A stretch of 5,517 nucleotides of DNA from Deltaproteobacteria bacterium (GTDB taxonomy: Bacteria; Desulfobacterota; DSM-4660; Desulfatiglandales; Desulfatiglandaceae): contig DREN01000242.1 in assembly GCA_011051075.1 (NCBI GenBank), positions 1-5,517 on the forward strand, written 5' to 3'. The position numbers and the translations under genes were made by a program. The number at the start of each line of letters is the position of its first letter. Position 1 is the stretch's first letter. Positions 1 to 5,517 of the stretch are shown here, piece by piece. The notes beneath the pieces were generated by a model. That model made no database searches, was not told the origin of the DNA, and was given only the letters and a program-made list of their open reading frames with translations.

Positions 1-43
1 GCTATAGACTTCCAGATAAAGATTTTGGACTGCGTTATCGGTC

Positions 44-87
44 GGAATCGTCGACGACGTACTATGGGTACGACTTACTCCGATTCC
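44..87. repeat. Nested imperfect palindrome downstream of glgB
   Basis: The outer arms GGAATCG (44-50) and CGATTCC (81-87) are exact reverse complements. Inside them, CGTAC (58-62) and GTACG (68-72) form a second stem closed by a five-base loop (63-67). The two stems are separated by unpaired stretches of seven and eight bases. The left internal stretch is part of a perfect ten-base palindrome, TCGTCGACGA (48-57). No T-run follows on either strand, so it does not look like an intrinsic terminator. It lies 35 bases beyond a RAYT transposase relic. Such genes usually sit beside REP-type palindromes, so this could be a degenerate REP-like element. That link is inference, because only one copy is in view. 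Confidence 0.4.
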
Positions 88-122
88 TCCCTCTGGCCTT
101 GCCAAAAGCATTATCTGAAACT

Positions 123-215
123 CTACAGTATGGATTTATAGCGGTTCTGAAAAAGGTGGCCGTAGCGTTGATGTCTTCGGTTGTACCGCCCGCATGACAA
201 GAGCCCGTGAAGTTT
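123..215 (-). pseudogene. Relic of a REP-associated tyrosine transposase (RAYT / Y1 transposase family), internal fragment
   Basis: On the minus strand a short open stretch reads KLHGLLSCG and then NRRHQRYGHLFQNRYKS, followed by I-L and a TAG stop at 123-125. The motif NRRHxRxGHLFQNRYKS is a hallmark of RAYT (TnpA-REP) proteins, single-strand DNA transposases related to IS200/IS605 that are thought to mobilise REP palindromes. In intact members this block follows a segment like LLTGYAVxY and precedes the helix with the catalytic tyrosine (around YIHLNP). Here the preceding segment looks shortened by a few residues. The HUH part would lie inside glgB and is absent. After the stop I see no YIHLNP-like sequence in any frame. 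It is therefore a decayed internal fragment of about 30 codons with no start codon. It abuts the glgB stop, so an insertion or recombination event once reached the end of the cluster. The family call rests on motif recognition by eye. Confidence 0.72.
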
Positions 216-216
216 A

Positions 217-2454
217 TCAGTTAAGGGCGCCCCCTATCACGGGTTTGAGCACAAGCATGCCAAGGGGGGGCAGGTTCAGGCTGAGGGAGCAGGGCTGGTT
301 GTGCCAGGGTACCTTATGGGCGGTCACGCCGCCTTCAACGCCAATGTTTGAACCTCCGTAGAGCACCGCATCTGAGTTCAAAAGCTCACTGTAAGACCCC
401 GGGACGGGGGCCCCGATGCGATAGCCCATGCGCGGGACCGGGGTGAAGTTGAATGCGAAAATAAGGATCTCTTCAGGATCTTTTCCCTTACGCATGAAGG
501 TGACCACGGTCGCGTCGGTGTCACTGAAGTCTATCCACTGGAACCCCTTGGGGTCGTAGTCTAACTCGTAGAGCGCCGGTTCGGTGCAATAGATACGGTT
601 CAGGTCCCTTACGAAGTTCTGCAGTCCCTTGTGTGATTCGTATTGAAGGAGGTCCCAGTCAAGGGCCTTGTCGTGGTTCCACTCGGACCACTGGCCCAGT
701 TCCGCCCCCATGAACAGGGTCTTCTTTCCTGGCTCGGCGTACATATATCCAAGGAGGAGGCGGAGGTTGGCCATCTTCTGCCACTGATCCCCCGGCATCT
801 TTGAAAGGAGGGACGCCTTGCCGTGGACCACCTCATCGTGGGACAGGGGGAGGATGAAGTTCTCATGAAAGGCGTAAAGGAGGGCAAAGGTCAGCTTGTC
901 CATGTGAAAGCGTCGGTGGACCGGATCTTTGGACATGAAGGTGAGCATGTCGTGCATCCATCCCATGTTCCACTTGTACATAAAACCCAGGCCCCCTAAA
1001 TGGACGGGCCGGGTCACACCGGGCCAGGAGGTAGACTCCTCGGCAATGGTGATGGCCCCGGGAAAAAGCTCAAACACCTTGGTGTTTAGGTCCTTGATAA
1101 ACTCTATGGCCTCTAAATTCTCCCTGCCGCCGTACCGGTTGGGAATCCAATCCCCCTCCTCCCGTGAGTAGTCTAAGTAAAGCATGGAGGCCACCGCATC
1201 TACCCGGAGCCCGTCAAAGTGGTACTTATCCAGCCAGAAGAGGGCGTTGGCCGTGAGGAAATTTCTCACCTCGTTTCGGCCGTAGTTGAAGATGAGGGTG
1301 TCCCAGTCCCGTTGAAGCCCCTGACGGGGGTCCTCATGTTCATACAGATGGGTGCCGTCAAAGTACTCAAGCCCGTGGGGGTCTTTTGGAAAGTGGGCCG
1401 GAACCCAGTCAAGGATCACCCCTAATCCCTCGGCGTGGCATCTGTCCACCAGGTACATGAGGTCGTGAGGCGTGCCGTGGCGGGAGGTGGGCGCGTAATA
1501 ACCGGTGACCTGGTACCCCCAAGAGCCGTCAAAGGGATGTTCGGCCAGGGGGAGGAACTGGATATAGTTGAATCCCATATCCTTCACATAGGGGATCAGT
1601 TCATCGACCGCCTTCCTGTAGGTAAGCCACTGGGAAGCCCCCGTTTCCTTCCCCCGCCTGCGCCGCCATGAACCAAGGTGGACCTCATAAATCGCGGCCG
1701 GCAGGCCCAGGGAGTTTCTCGACGCCCTTTGGGTCATCCAGTCCCGGTCTGTCCAGGGAAAACCCTCGATCTCTTCTACAATGGCCGCGGTCTTGGGGCG
1801 CGTCTCAAAGTGGAAGGCAAAGGGGTCGGATTTGATAAGGAGGGTGCCGTCTCTGGTACGGATTTCAAATTTATACAGGAGTCCCGGTCCCAGGTGGGGA
1901 ACAAATAATTCCCAGACTCCGGAGGATCCCCTGCTCCGCATCTGGTGTCTGAGGCCGTTCCACTGGTTGAAGTCCCCCACCAGGCTCACCCGTGTGGCAG
2001 AAGGGGCCCACAGGGCGAATAAGACCCCTGATACACCTTGATGGAAAAGGGGATGGGCGCCTAATCTGTCGTAAATGCGGTAGTGGGTCCCCTGGTTGAA
2101 GAGGTAGAGGTCGTCTTCTGACAGTACGGGAGTAAAAGAGTAGCAGTCGTAAAATGTGGAAGGGTGATCGGTCCCGAAATCCACCCTGAGGCGGTAGGGG
2201 GTGATCTCCCTGACCCCGGGCAGGACCGCTTCAAAAAGGCCTTCTTCCCTGATCAGACGGCAGTTTACGGCCTTTCCCGGATCAAGGTCCAGGACCGTTA
2301 CGCATCTGGCCCCGGGCAACAGGGCACGGACTATCACTGCCGGACCGGTTTTGAGGGTTACTGGATGAGCGCCTAATACAGCGAAAGGGTCTCCCGTCTC
2401 GCCTGAAACAAGGCTGTTTATCTCTTCAGATGTCAGAGTAGTTGATAGACTCAA
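217..2454 (-). CDS. glgB: 1,4-alpha-glucan branching enzyme (GH13, CBM48)
   Basis: This cytosolic enzyme (EC 2.4.1.18) cuts alpha-1,4-glucan chains and rejoins the piece through an alpha-1,6 bond, making glycogen branches. The 745 residues are close to the usual length (E. coli 728). An N-terminal N1 module (DPFAVLGAH at 22-30) is followed by a CBM48 domain (about 140-225, with GVLFALWAPSATRVSLVGDFN), the GH13 barrel (about 250-640) and a C-terminal beta domain. All four GH13 regions are present: D349 in DWVPAHF, nucleophile D419 in GLRVDAVASM, acid/base E472 in TIAEEST, and D540 in LSHDEVVHGK. The spacings 419-472-540 equal those of E. coli D405-E458-D526. The start is TTG: the in-frame TGA lies two codons upstream, and CAAGGGG sits nine bases before the TTG. 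The gene ends with tandem stops, TGA TAA. It is the last gene of the visible cluster and is followed by a transposase relic. No frameshift or missing catalytic residue is seen. Confidence 0.97.
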   Translation of the reverse strand: MSLSTTLTSEEINSLVSGETGDPFAVLGAHPVTLKTGPAVIVRALLPGARCVTVLDLDPGKAVNCRLIREEGLFEAVLPGVREITPYRLRVDFGTDHPSTFYDCYSFTPVLSEDDLYLFNQGTHYRIYDRLGAHPLFHQGVSGVLFALWAPSATRVSLVGDFNQWNGLRHQMRSRGSSGVWELFVPHLGPGLLYKFEIRTRDGTLLIKSDPFAFHFETRPKTAAIVEEIEGFPWTDRDWMTQRASRNSLGLPAAIYEVHLGSWRRRRGKETGASQWLTYRKAVDELIPYVKDMGFNYIQFLPLAEHPFDGSWGYQVTGYYAPTSRHGTPHDLMYLVDRCHAEGLGVILDWVPAHFPKDPHGLEYFDGTHLYEHEDPRQGLQRDWDTLIFNYGRNEVRNFLTANALFWLDKYHFDGLRVDAVASMLYLDYSREEGDWIPNRYGGRENLEAIEFIKDLNTKVFELFPGAITIAEESTSWPGVTRPVHLGGLGFMYKWNMGWMHDMLTFMSKDPVHRRFHMDKLTFALLYAFHENFILPLSHDEVVHGKASLLSKMPGDQWQKMANLRLLLGYMYAEPGKKTLFMGAELGQWSEWNHDKALDWDLLQYESHKGLQNFVRDLNRIYCTEPALYELDYDPKGFQWIDFSDTDATVVTFMRKGKDPEEILIFAFNFTPVPRMGYRIGAPVPGSYSELLNSDAVLYGGSNIGVEGGVTAHKVPWHNQPCSLSLNLPPLGMLVLKPVIGGALN

Positions 2455-2463
2455 AATTCATAA

Positions 2464-2470
2464 CCCCTTG
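2464..2470 (-). promoter_or_regulatory. Ribosome binding site that decides the glgB TTG start
   Basis: On the minus strand the sequence is CAAGGGG, then TTATGAATT, then TTG. The purine-rich core is nine bases from the TTG, a good distance. An ATG also occurs in this spacer (2459-2461) but is only two bases from the core. It is also out of frame with glgB and closes after 11 codons. The site therefore supports TTG at 2454 as the start. On the mRNA the ATTGAAT-type heptamer array ends two bases upstream of this site. Confidence 0.75.
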
Positions 2471-2472
2471 CC

Positions 2473-2507
2473 ATTGACTATTGAATATTGGCCATTGAAT
2501 ATTGAAA
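2473..2507. repeat. Heptamer array, ATTGAAT family, 5 units
   Basis: Read on the plus strand, five consecutive 7-base units are ATTGACT, ATTGAAT, ATTGGCC, ATTGAAT and ATTGAAA, with no gap. All share ATTG, and two are identical. Together with the other arrays in the glgP-glgB gap it shows a strict period of seven. It lies at the glgB-proximal end, directly upstream of the glgB ribosome binding site on the minus strand. Confidence 0.85.
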
Positions 2508-2529
2508 AAGCGGGAAAGCACTGTTCTTT

Positions 2530-2543
2530 AACTCGTAACCAGT
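2530..2543. repeat. Two heptamers of the AACCCGN family (degenerate)
   Basis: AACTCGT and AACCAGT are adjacent 7-base units resembling the AACCCGA units at 2698-2725, whose last copy, AACTCGC, differs from the first only at its final base. With two copies the call is weaker alone. It is supported by the same family appearing at 2599-2612 and 2698-2725. Confidence 0.5.
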
Positions 2544-2548
2544 ATTCA

Positions 2549-2576
2549 AGGCTTAAGGCGTTAGGCACAAGGCGCA
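2549..2576. repeat. Heptamer array, AGGCNNN family, 4 units
   Basis: Four exact 7-base steps are AGGCTTA, AGGCGTT, AGGCACA and AGGCGCA. The AGGC core is invariant and the last three bases vary. On the minus strand the same block reads as GCCT repeated every seven bases. It begins five bases after the preceding AACCCGN-like pair. Confidence 0.85.
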
Positions 2577-2598
2577 AAGAACTCAACGATCATCCAGC

Positions 2599-2612
2599 AA
2601 CCCGCAACCCGG
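2599..2612. repeat. Two heptamers of the AACCCGN family
   Basis: AACCCGC is followed directly by AACCCGG and then a partial unit AAC (2613-2615). The six-base core AACCCG is the same as in the four-unit array at 2698-2725, so one family occurs at separate places within the same gap. Confidence 0.7.
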
Positions 2613-2627
2613 AACAAAGCCTATATG

Positions 2628-2655
2628 TCGGAGGTCAGAGATCGGAAGTCAGAAA
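2628..2655. repeat. Heptamer array, TCRGARR family, 4 units
   Basis: Four contiguous 7-base units are TCGGAGG, TCAGAGA, TCGGAAG and TCAGAAA. Units alternate TCGGA/TCAGA, so the block can also be read as a 14-base direct repeat with two differences between copies. The variation is confined to A/G exchanges. Confidence 0.85.
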
Positions 2656-2666
2656 AACAAGTGCCC

Positions 2667-2694
2667 AGTTTCAAATTTCCAGTTTCAAGTTTCT
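2667..2694. repeat. Heptamer array, AGTTTCA family, 4 units
   Basis: Four contiguous 7-base units are AGTTTCA, AATTTCC, AGTTTCA and AGTTTCT. The GTTTC cores at 2682-2686 and 2689-2693 are complementary to GAAAC in the neighbouring AACCCGA array (2710-2714 and 2703-2707) in a single pairing register. The two arrays could therefore fold together as an interrupted hairpin with a nine-base loop. Confidence 0.85.
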
Positions 2695-2697
2695 AAT

Positions 2698-2725
2698 AAC
2701 CCGAAACCCGAAACCCGTAACTCGC
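2698..2725. repeat. Heptamer array, AACCCGA family, 4 units
   Basis: Four contiguous 7-base units are AACCCGA, AACCCGA, AACCCGT and AACTCGC; the first two are identical. The array ends two bases from the glgP stop codon (2728-2730), so it starts almost immediately downstream of glgP. On the minus strand it reads as the GGGTTTC-type repeat. Confidence 0.9.
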
Positions 2726-2727
2726 CC

Positions 2728-5280
2728 TCACGCCCATGTGACAAGGCCCATGGCAAAGGGGTTTTCAAGGCGTTCATGGCTGGGCATTATACGCACCGTG
2801 TAGCCGAACCGGCCTGTTCTGTTGGTGGGGACCCGGCCGCTGTAGGTATAAAGGCCGTCGCTCGAATCCTCAACACTCAGGATGACCGTTTCCCTGTCTG
2901 AAAAGTCTCCGTTCTGATCAAGCCGGCCGTAGTAGGCCTCAACCACCACATCATCAGGCCCCAGGGAACCCAACCTGACCCTGGCCGTCACCTGGAGCCC
3001 CTGGCCCACGGGCCGTTCAAGGCCATTGCCGGCAATTAGCTCCTCAATGGACACCTCGTGCCAGGCGACCATGAGCCTCTGCCGCCAGCGTGCAAGTTCC
3101 GTTGCACCCTCAAAGTTGTTTTTGCACAGTACGTTGAACCGCCTTGAGCATGGGAGGTAGTACCGGTCCATGTACTCCTGAACCATACGGTGTGAGCTAA
3201 ATACCGGTGCCAGTCGTCTGAGACCTTCCCTCATTTTTTTCACCCATTCCCGCGGGATGCCGTCGCTTCCCCTGGTATAGAAGAGTGGTACCACCTCCTG
3301 CTCAAGAAGGTTGTGCAGGTCACGGCTCTCGATACTGTCCTGGGCCCCGTGGTCGGTATAGATCTCCCCGTGGCCAAGGGCCCATCCCAGGTCCCTGTGG
3401 TAGGCCTCGTCCCACCAGCCGTCCAGGGTGCTCAGGTTCAGGGACCCGTTCGCAAGCGCCTTCATGCCGCTGGTTCCGCAGGCCTCAAGGGGCCGACGGG
3501 GGGTGTTCAGCCAGAGGTCGGCCCCCGACACCAGGTAGCGGGCCGTGTACAGATCGTAGTCCTCAAGGAAGACGACACGCCGGCGGAAACGGTCGTCGTT
3601 GCAGAGATGAATGATCCTCTTTATGAGCTCCTTTCCCTCATTGTCCCGAGGATGGGCCTTTCCCGCTATGATTATCTGCACGGGGAACTGGGAATGATTA
3701 ATGATCCGATCCAGGCGGTCCGGGTCCGCAAAAATCAGGGTAGCCCTCTTATAGGTGGCGAACCTGCGGGCAAACCCGATGGTCAGGGCCTCAGGGGTGA
3801 GCACCTCCCTGGCTGCCTGGATCTCCGCTGTTGATGCCCCCCTGCTCTCAAGCTGTGCAGCCAGCCTGCGCCGGGCAAAGGCGATCAACATTTCCCTGCA
3901 CCGTTCGTGGGTACGCCAAAGTTCGGTATCCGGGATGTTCCTGGCCTGATCCCAGAGCTTCTCGCTCTCCGGATCCTCTCCCCAGTTGGGGCCTAAATAG
4001 CGGTCGAAAAGTCCTGTAATCTCTTTGGAGGTCCAGGTGGGAACGTGGATACCGTTGGTGATATGGTCTATGGGCACGTCTTCAACAGGATGATGTGGCC
4101 ACACCTTCTGCCACATGGCCCTAGAGACCTTTCCATGAAGGCGGCTCACGGCGTTGGTGTGGGCCGACAGCCTGAGCGCCAGGGTGGTCATGCCAAAGGG
4201 TTCCTCTTCGTCGCGTGGCTCCAGTCGACCGTAGCCCAGGAGGACCTTGAAGTTGATCCCCAGATCTTTGGTATATTCCTCGAAATAGGCGCGCACAAGC
4301 TCCGGTTCAAATAGATCGTTTCCCGCAGGTACCGGGGTGTGAGTGGTAAATACCGTGCTTGCCAGGACTATCTCCCTTGCAGCGTCAAAGGAGATCCCCT
4401 TTTCCTTTCTCAGCATGTTGATCCGTTCCAGCGCTGAAAAGGCGGAGTGCCCCTCGTTCATGTGGGCCACGCTGAGCTCAATTCCCAGGGCCTTCAGGGC
4501 CCTTACCCCGGCGATACCCAAGACGATCTCCTGCCTGATACGCATCTCCCTGTTACCGCCGTAAAGCTGGCCCGTGGTGCCGCGAAATTCGGGCGCGTTG
4601 GAGGGCATATTGGTATCAAGCAGGTAAAGGGGAACCCTGCCCACGTTGACGCGCCAGATCATAACGTGTACCTGTTCTCCTTTGAAGTCCACCGTCACGG
4701 TGACGGGCCGCCCCTCCTCATCCCGCACCAGTTTTACGGGCATATTGGCAAAGTCGTTCACCGGGTAGGTCTCCATCTGCCACCCGTCCGCGCTCAGGTA
4801 CTGTCTGAAATAGCCCTCCTGGTAGAGAAGCCCCACGCCTACAAGGGGTACGTTCAGGTCGCTGGCCGATTTGAGATGATCACCGGAGAGGACCCCCAGG
4901 CCCCCCGAGTAGATGGGAAGGCACTCGGCAAGACCGAATTCAGCCGAGAAATAGGCCACCCTTAATGGGGCTTCGGGGGAGTATTTTTCCGCCTGCACCC
5001 GGGGTTGTGAGAGGTATCGGTTAAAATCCTCGCCTACCCTCTCCAACTGGCTCACGAATCCCTGATCCCGGGATAATTCGTCAAGGCGCTCCTGACTGAT
5101 AAGGCCCAACATAAAGGCCGGATTATGCCCGCACTCCTCCCAGAGCCCGGGGTCAAGACGCTGAAACAGGTCCCACAGCTCATCCTTCCAACTGAAACAG
5201 AGGTTGTAGGCCAGATCCCTCAGCACCTCTAAGGGAGGGGGAAGGTTGGGGATTACGCTGTACTTCACTCTTGGTTTCAT
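2728..5280 (-). CDS. glgP: Alpha-glucan (glycogen) phosphorylase, GT35, short type with DUF3417
   Basis: This cytosolic PLP enzyme (EC 2.4.1.1) uses phosphate to release glucose-1-phosphate from non-reducing ends of glycogen or maltodextrin. From the ATG it has 850 residues. An N-terminal DUF3417-like region (about 13-100, with LRDLAYNLCFSW) precedes the phosphorylase fold. Family motifs include FSAEFGLAECLPIYSGGLG (111-129), HMNEGHSAF (273-281), THTPVPAGND (313-322), ITNGIHVPTW (407-416) and the substrate-phosphate region RRFATYKRA (505-513). EACGTSGMKA (599-608) holds the expected PLP lysine, K607. A beta-rich tail (about 760-850) ends the protein. The 862-residue reading starts at TTG 5316, but I prefer ATG at 5280: it gives MKPRVKYSVIPNLPPPLEVL, which leads straight into the family region, and the extra 12 residues look like leader sequence. 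Neither start has a strong ribosome site; GGA about 10 bases before the ATG is weak. It sits between glgC and glgB. It belongs to the Thermotoga-like class, so maltodextrin is also a possible substrate. Confidence 0.95.
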   Translation of the reverse strand: MKPRVKYSVIPNLPPPLEVLRDLAYNLCFSWKDELWDLFQRLDPGLWEECGHNPAFMLGLISQERLDELSRDQGFVSQLERVGEDFNRYLSQPRVQAEKYSPEAPLRVAYFSAEFGLAECLPIYSGGLGVLSGDHLKSASDLNVPLVGVGLLYQEGYFRQYLSADGWQMETYPVNDFANMPVKLVRDEEGRPVTVTVDFKGEQVHVMIWRVNVGRVPLYLLDTNMPSNAPEFRGTTGQLYGGNREMRIRQEIVLGIAGVRALKALGIELSVAHMNEGHSAFSALERINMLRKEKGISFDAAREIVLASTVFTTHTPVPAGNDLFEPELVRAYFEEYTKDLGINFKVLLGYGRLEPRDEEEPFGMTTLALRLSAHTNAVSRLHGKVSRAMWQKVWPHHPVEDVPIDHITNGIHVPTWTSKEITGLFDRYLGPNWGEDPESEKLWDQARNIPDTELWRTHERCREMLIAFARRRLAAQLESRGASTAEIQAAREVLTPEALTIGFARRFATYKRATLIFADPDRLDRIINHSQFPVQIIIAGKAHPRDNEGKELIKRIIHLCNDDRFRRRVVFLEDYDLYTARYLVSGADLWLNTPRRPLEACGTSGMKALANGSLNLSTLDGWWDEAYHRDLGWALGHGEIYTDHGAQDSIESRDLHNLLEQEVVPLFYTRGSDGIPREWVKKMREGLRRLAPVFSSHRMVQEYMDRYYLPCSRRFNVLCKNNFEGATELARWRQRLMVAWHEVSIEELIAGNGLERPVGQGLQVTARVRLGSLGPDDVVVEAYYGRLDQNGDFSDRETVILSVEDSSDGLYTYSGRVPTNRTGRFGYTVRIMPSHERLENPFAMGLVTWA

Positions 5281-5341
5281 GGATTTTTCCGGGTGTGCTG
5301 GTTCAAGGGTCGGCAATCTTTATCTTTATGGTATTTAGTGG
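5281..5341 (-). other. glgC-glgP spacer, no promoter or terminator seen
   Basis: These 61 bases separate the glgC stop from the preferred glgP ATG. On the minus strand there is an A-rich stretch with a doubled AAAGAT, then a GC-richer part with a weak GGAAAA before the ATG. I see no paired -35/-10 boxes and no hairpin with a T-run. This fits read-through from glgC into glgP as one transcript. Part of it (5281-5316) is open in frame with glgP and could extend that protein by 12 residues from a TTG. Confidence 0.5.
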
Positions 5342-5517
5342 TCAGGCAAAATTTTCCCGTGTAACAAGAGTGATCCCCCGGGAGGTGACGGTAAAACGCT
5401 TCCTGTCGTGCCTGGGGTGATAGCCTATCTGGCTCTCAGGCGGAATTACAACCCCTTCGGCAATAATGGCCTTTTTGATGCGGGCGTGTCTGCCTATTAC
5501 CACATTTTCAAGGATCA
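5342..5517 (-). CDS. glgC: Glucose-1-phosphate adenylyltransferase (ADP-glucose pyrophosphorylase), C-terminal fragment
   Basis: The enzyme (EC 2.7.7.27) makes ADP-glucose and pyrophosphate from ATP and glucose-1-phosphate, the committed step of bacterial glycogen synthesis. Only the last 57 codons are visible, ending in TGA at 5342-5344; the start and catalytic domain lie beyond the right edge. The fragment begins ILENVVIGRHARIKKAII, with the hexapeptide-like turns of the C-terminal left-handed beta-helix. It then shows the family tail AEGVVIPPESQIGYHPRHD followed by RKRFTVTSRGITLVTR, matching the usual GlgC pattern of VVIPPG..IGYDPEEDRKRF..S..GI.VV. GlgC is typically a little over 400 residues, so about one seventh is present. 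It is the first gene of the visible cluster and reads into glgP. The frame is intact to the window edge. Confidence 0.9.
   Translation of the reverse strand, partial: ILENVVIGRHARIKKAIIAEGVVIPPESQIGYHPRHDRKRFTVTSRGITLVTRENFA

Noticed and set aside
3..197. 64-codon plus-strand open frame entering from the left edge and ending at TGA 195-197
   Set aside because: It is antisense to the RAYT relic, whose minus-strand motif is far more convincing. No domain is recognisable, though an incoming convergent gene cannot be fully excluded from the window edge.
204..243. Inverted repeat CCCGTGA / TCACGGG around the glgB stop as a terminator
   Set aside because: The stem is only seven pairs with a 26-base loop that overlaps the coding end, and no T-run follows on the minus strand.
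2473..2725. CRISPR array
   Set aside because: The repeats are 7 bases long and directly tandem, with no spacers of uniform length and no 25-40 base repeat.
2455..2727. Sigma-70 or sigma-54 promoter for glgB in the gap
   Set aside because: TTG-like boxes occur, but none is paired with a good -10 at proper spacing. The GG/GC spacing needed for sigma-54 also fails at the candidates tried.
2468..2803. 111-codon plus-strand open frame across the glgP-glgB gap
   Set aside because: It is a translation of the heptamer arrays and then runs antisense into the glgP 3' end. The seven-base period tends to keep frames open; it shows no domain.
3313..3834. 173-codon plus-strand open frame inside glgP
   Set aside because: It lies wholly antisense to the well-conserved phosphorylase core, with composition typical of a GC-rich shadow frame and no recognisable motif.
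4447..4965. 172-codon plus-strand open frame inside glgP
   Set aside because: It is antisense to conserved phosphorylase motifs and matches no protein family I recognise.

Overview
The window holds a glycogen-metabolism cluster, all on the minus strand and read leftwards in the order glgC (3' end only) -> glgP -> glgB. GlgC makes ADP-glucose, GlgB puts alpha-1,6 branches into the growing glucan, and GlgP removes glucose-1-phosphate from chain ends by phosphorolysis. The cluster therefore holds two building steps and one breakdown step. No glycogen synthase (glgA) lies within the window. The glgC-glgP gap is 61 bases (25 if the upstream TTG start is used) with no convincing promoter, so these two are probably co-transcribed. 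glgB follows after a 273-base gap.

Organism: the proteins are clearly bacterial. The phosphorylase is of the short-loop type with an N-terminal DUF3417 region, as found in Thermotoga, deltaproteobacteria and other phyla, not the E. coli GlgP/MalP type. Moderately high GC, this phosphorylase type, a RAYT relic and heptamer-rich intergenic DNA would suit a deltaproteobacterium (Desulfobacterota) or a similar environmental bacterium. This is an inference from general impression, not a match.

Layout (+ coordinates): 1-122, non-coding, with a nested imperfect palindrome at 44-87; 123-215, relic of a REP-associated tyrosine transposase (RAYT/Y1 type) just downstream of glgB; 217-2454, glgB, complete, with a TTG start; 2455-2727, intergenic DNA built mostly of 7-base tandem repeats of at least five unrelated sequence families; 2728-5280, glgP, complete; 5281-5341, short spacer; 5342-5517, the last 57 codons of glgC, running off the window.

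The most unusual part is the glgP-glgB gap. About 175 of its 273 bases can be cut into exact 7-base units (ATTGAAT-, AGGCGNN-, TCGGAAG-, AGTTTCA- and AACCCGA-like). The motif changes from block to block but the period does not. The arrays almost touch the glgP stop on one side and the glgB ribosome binding site on the other.
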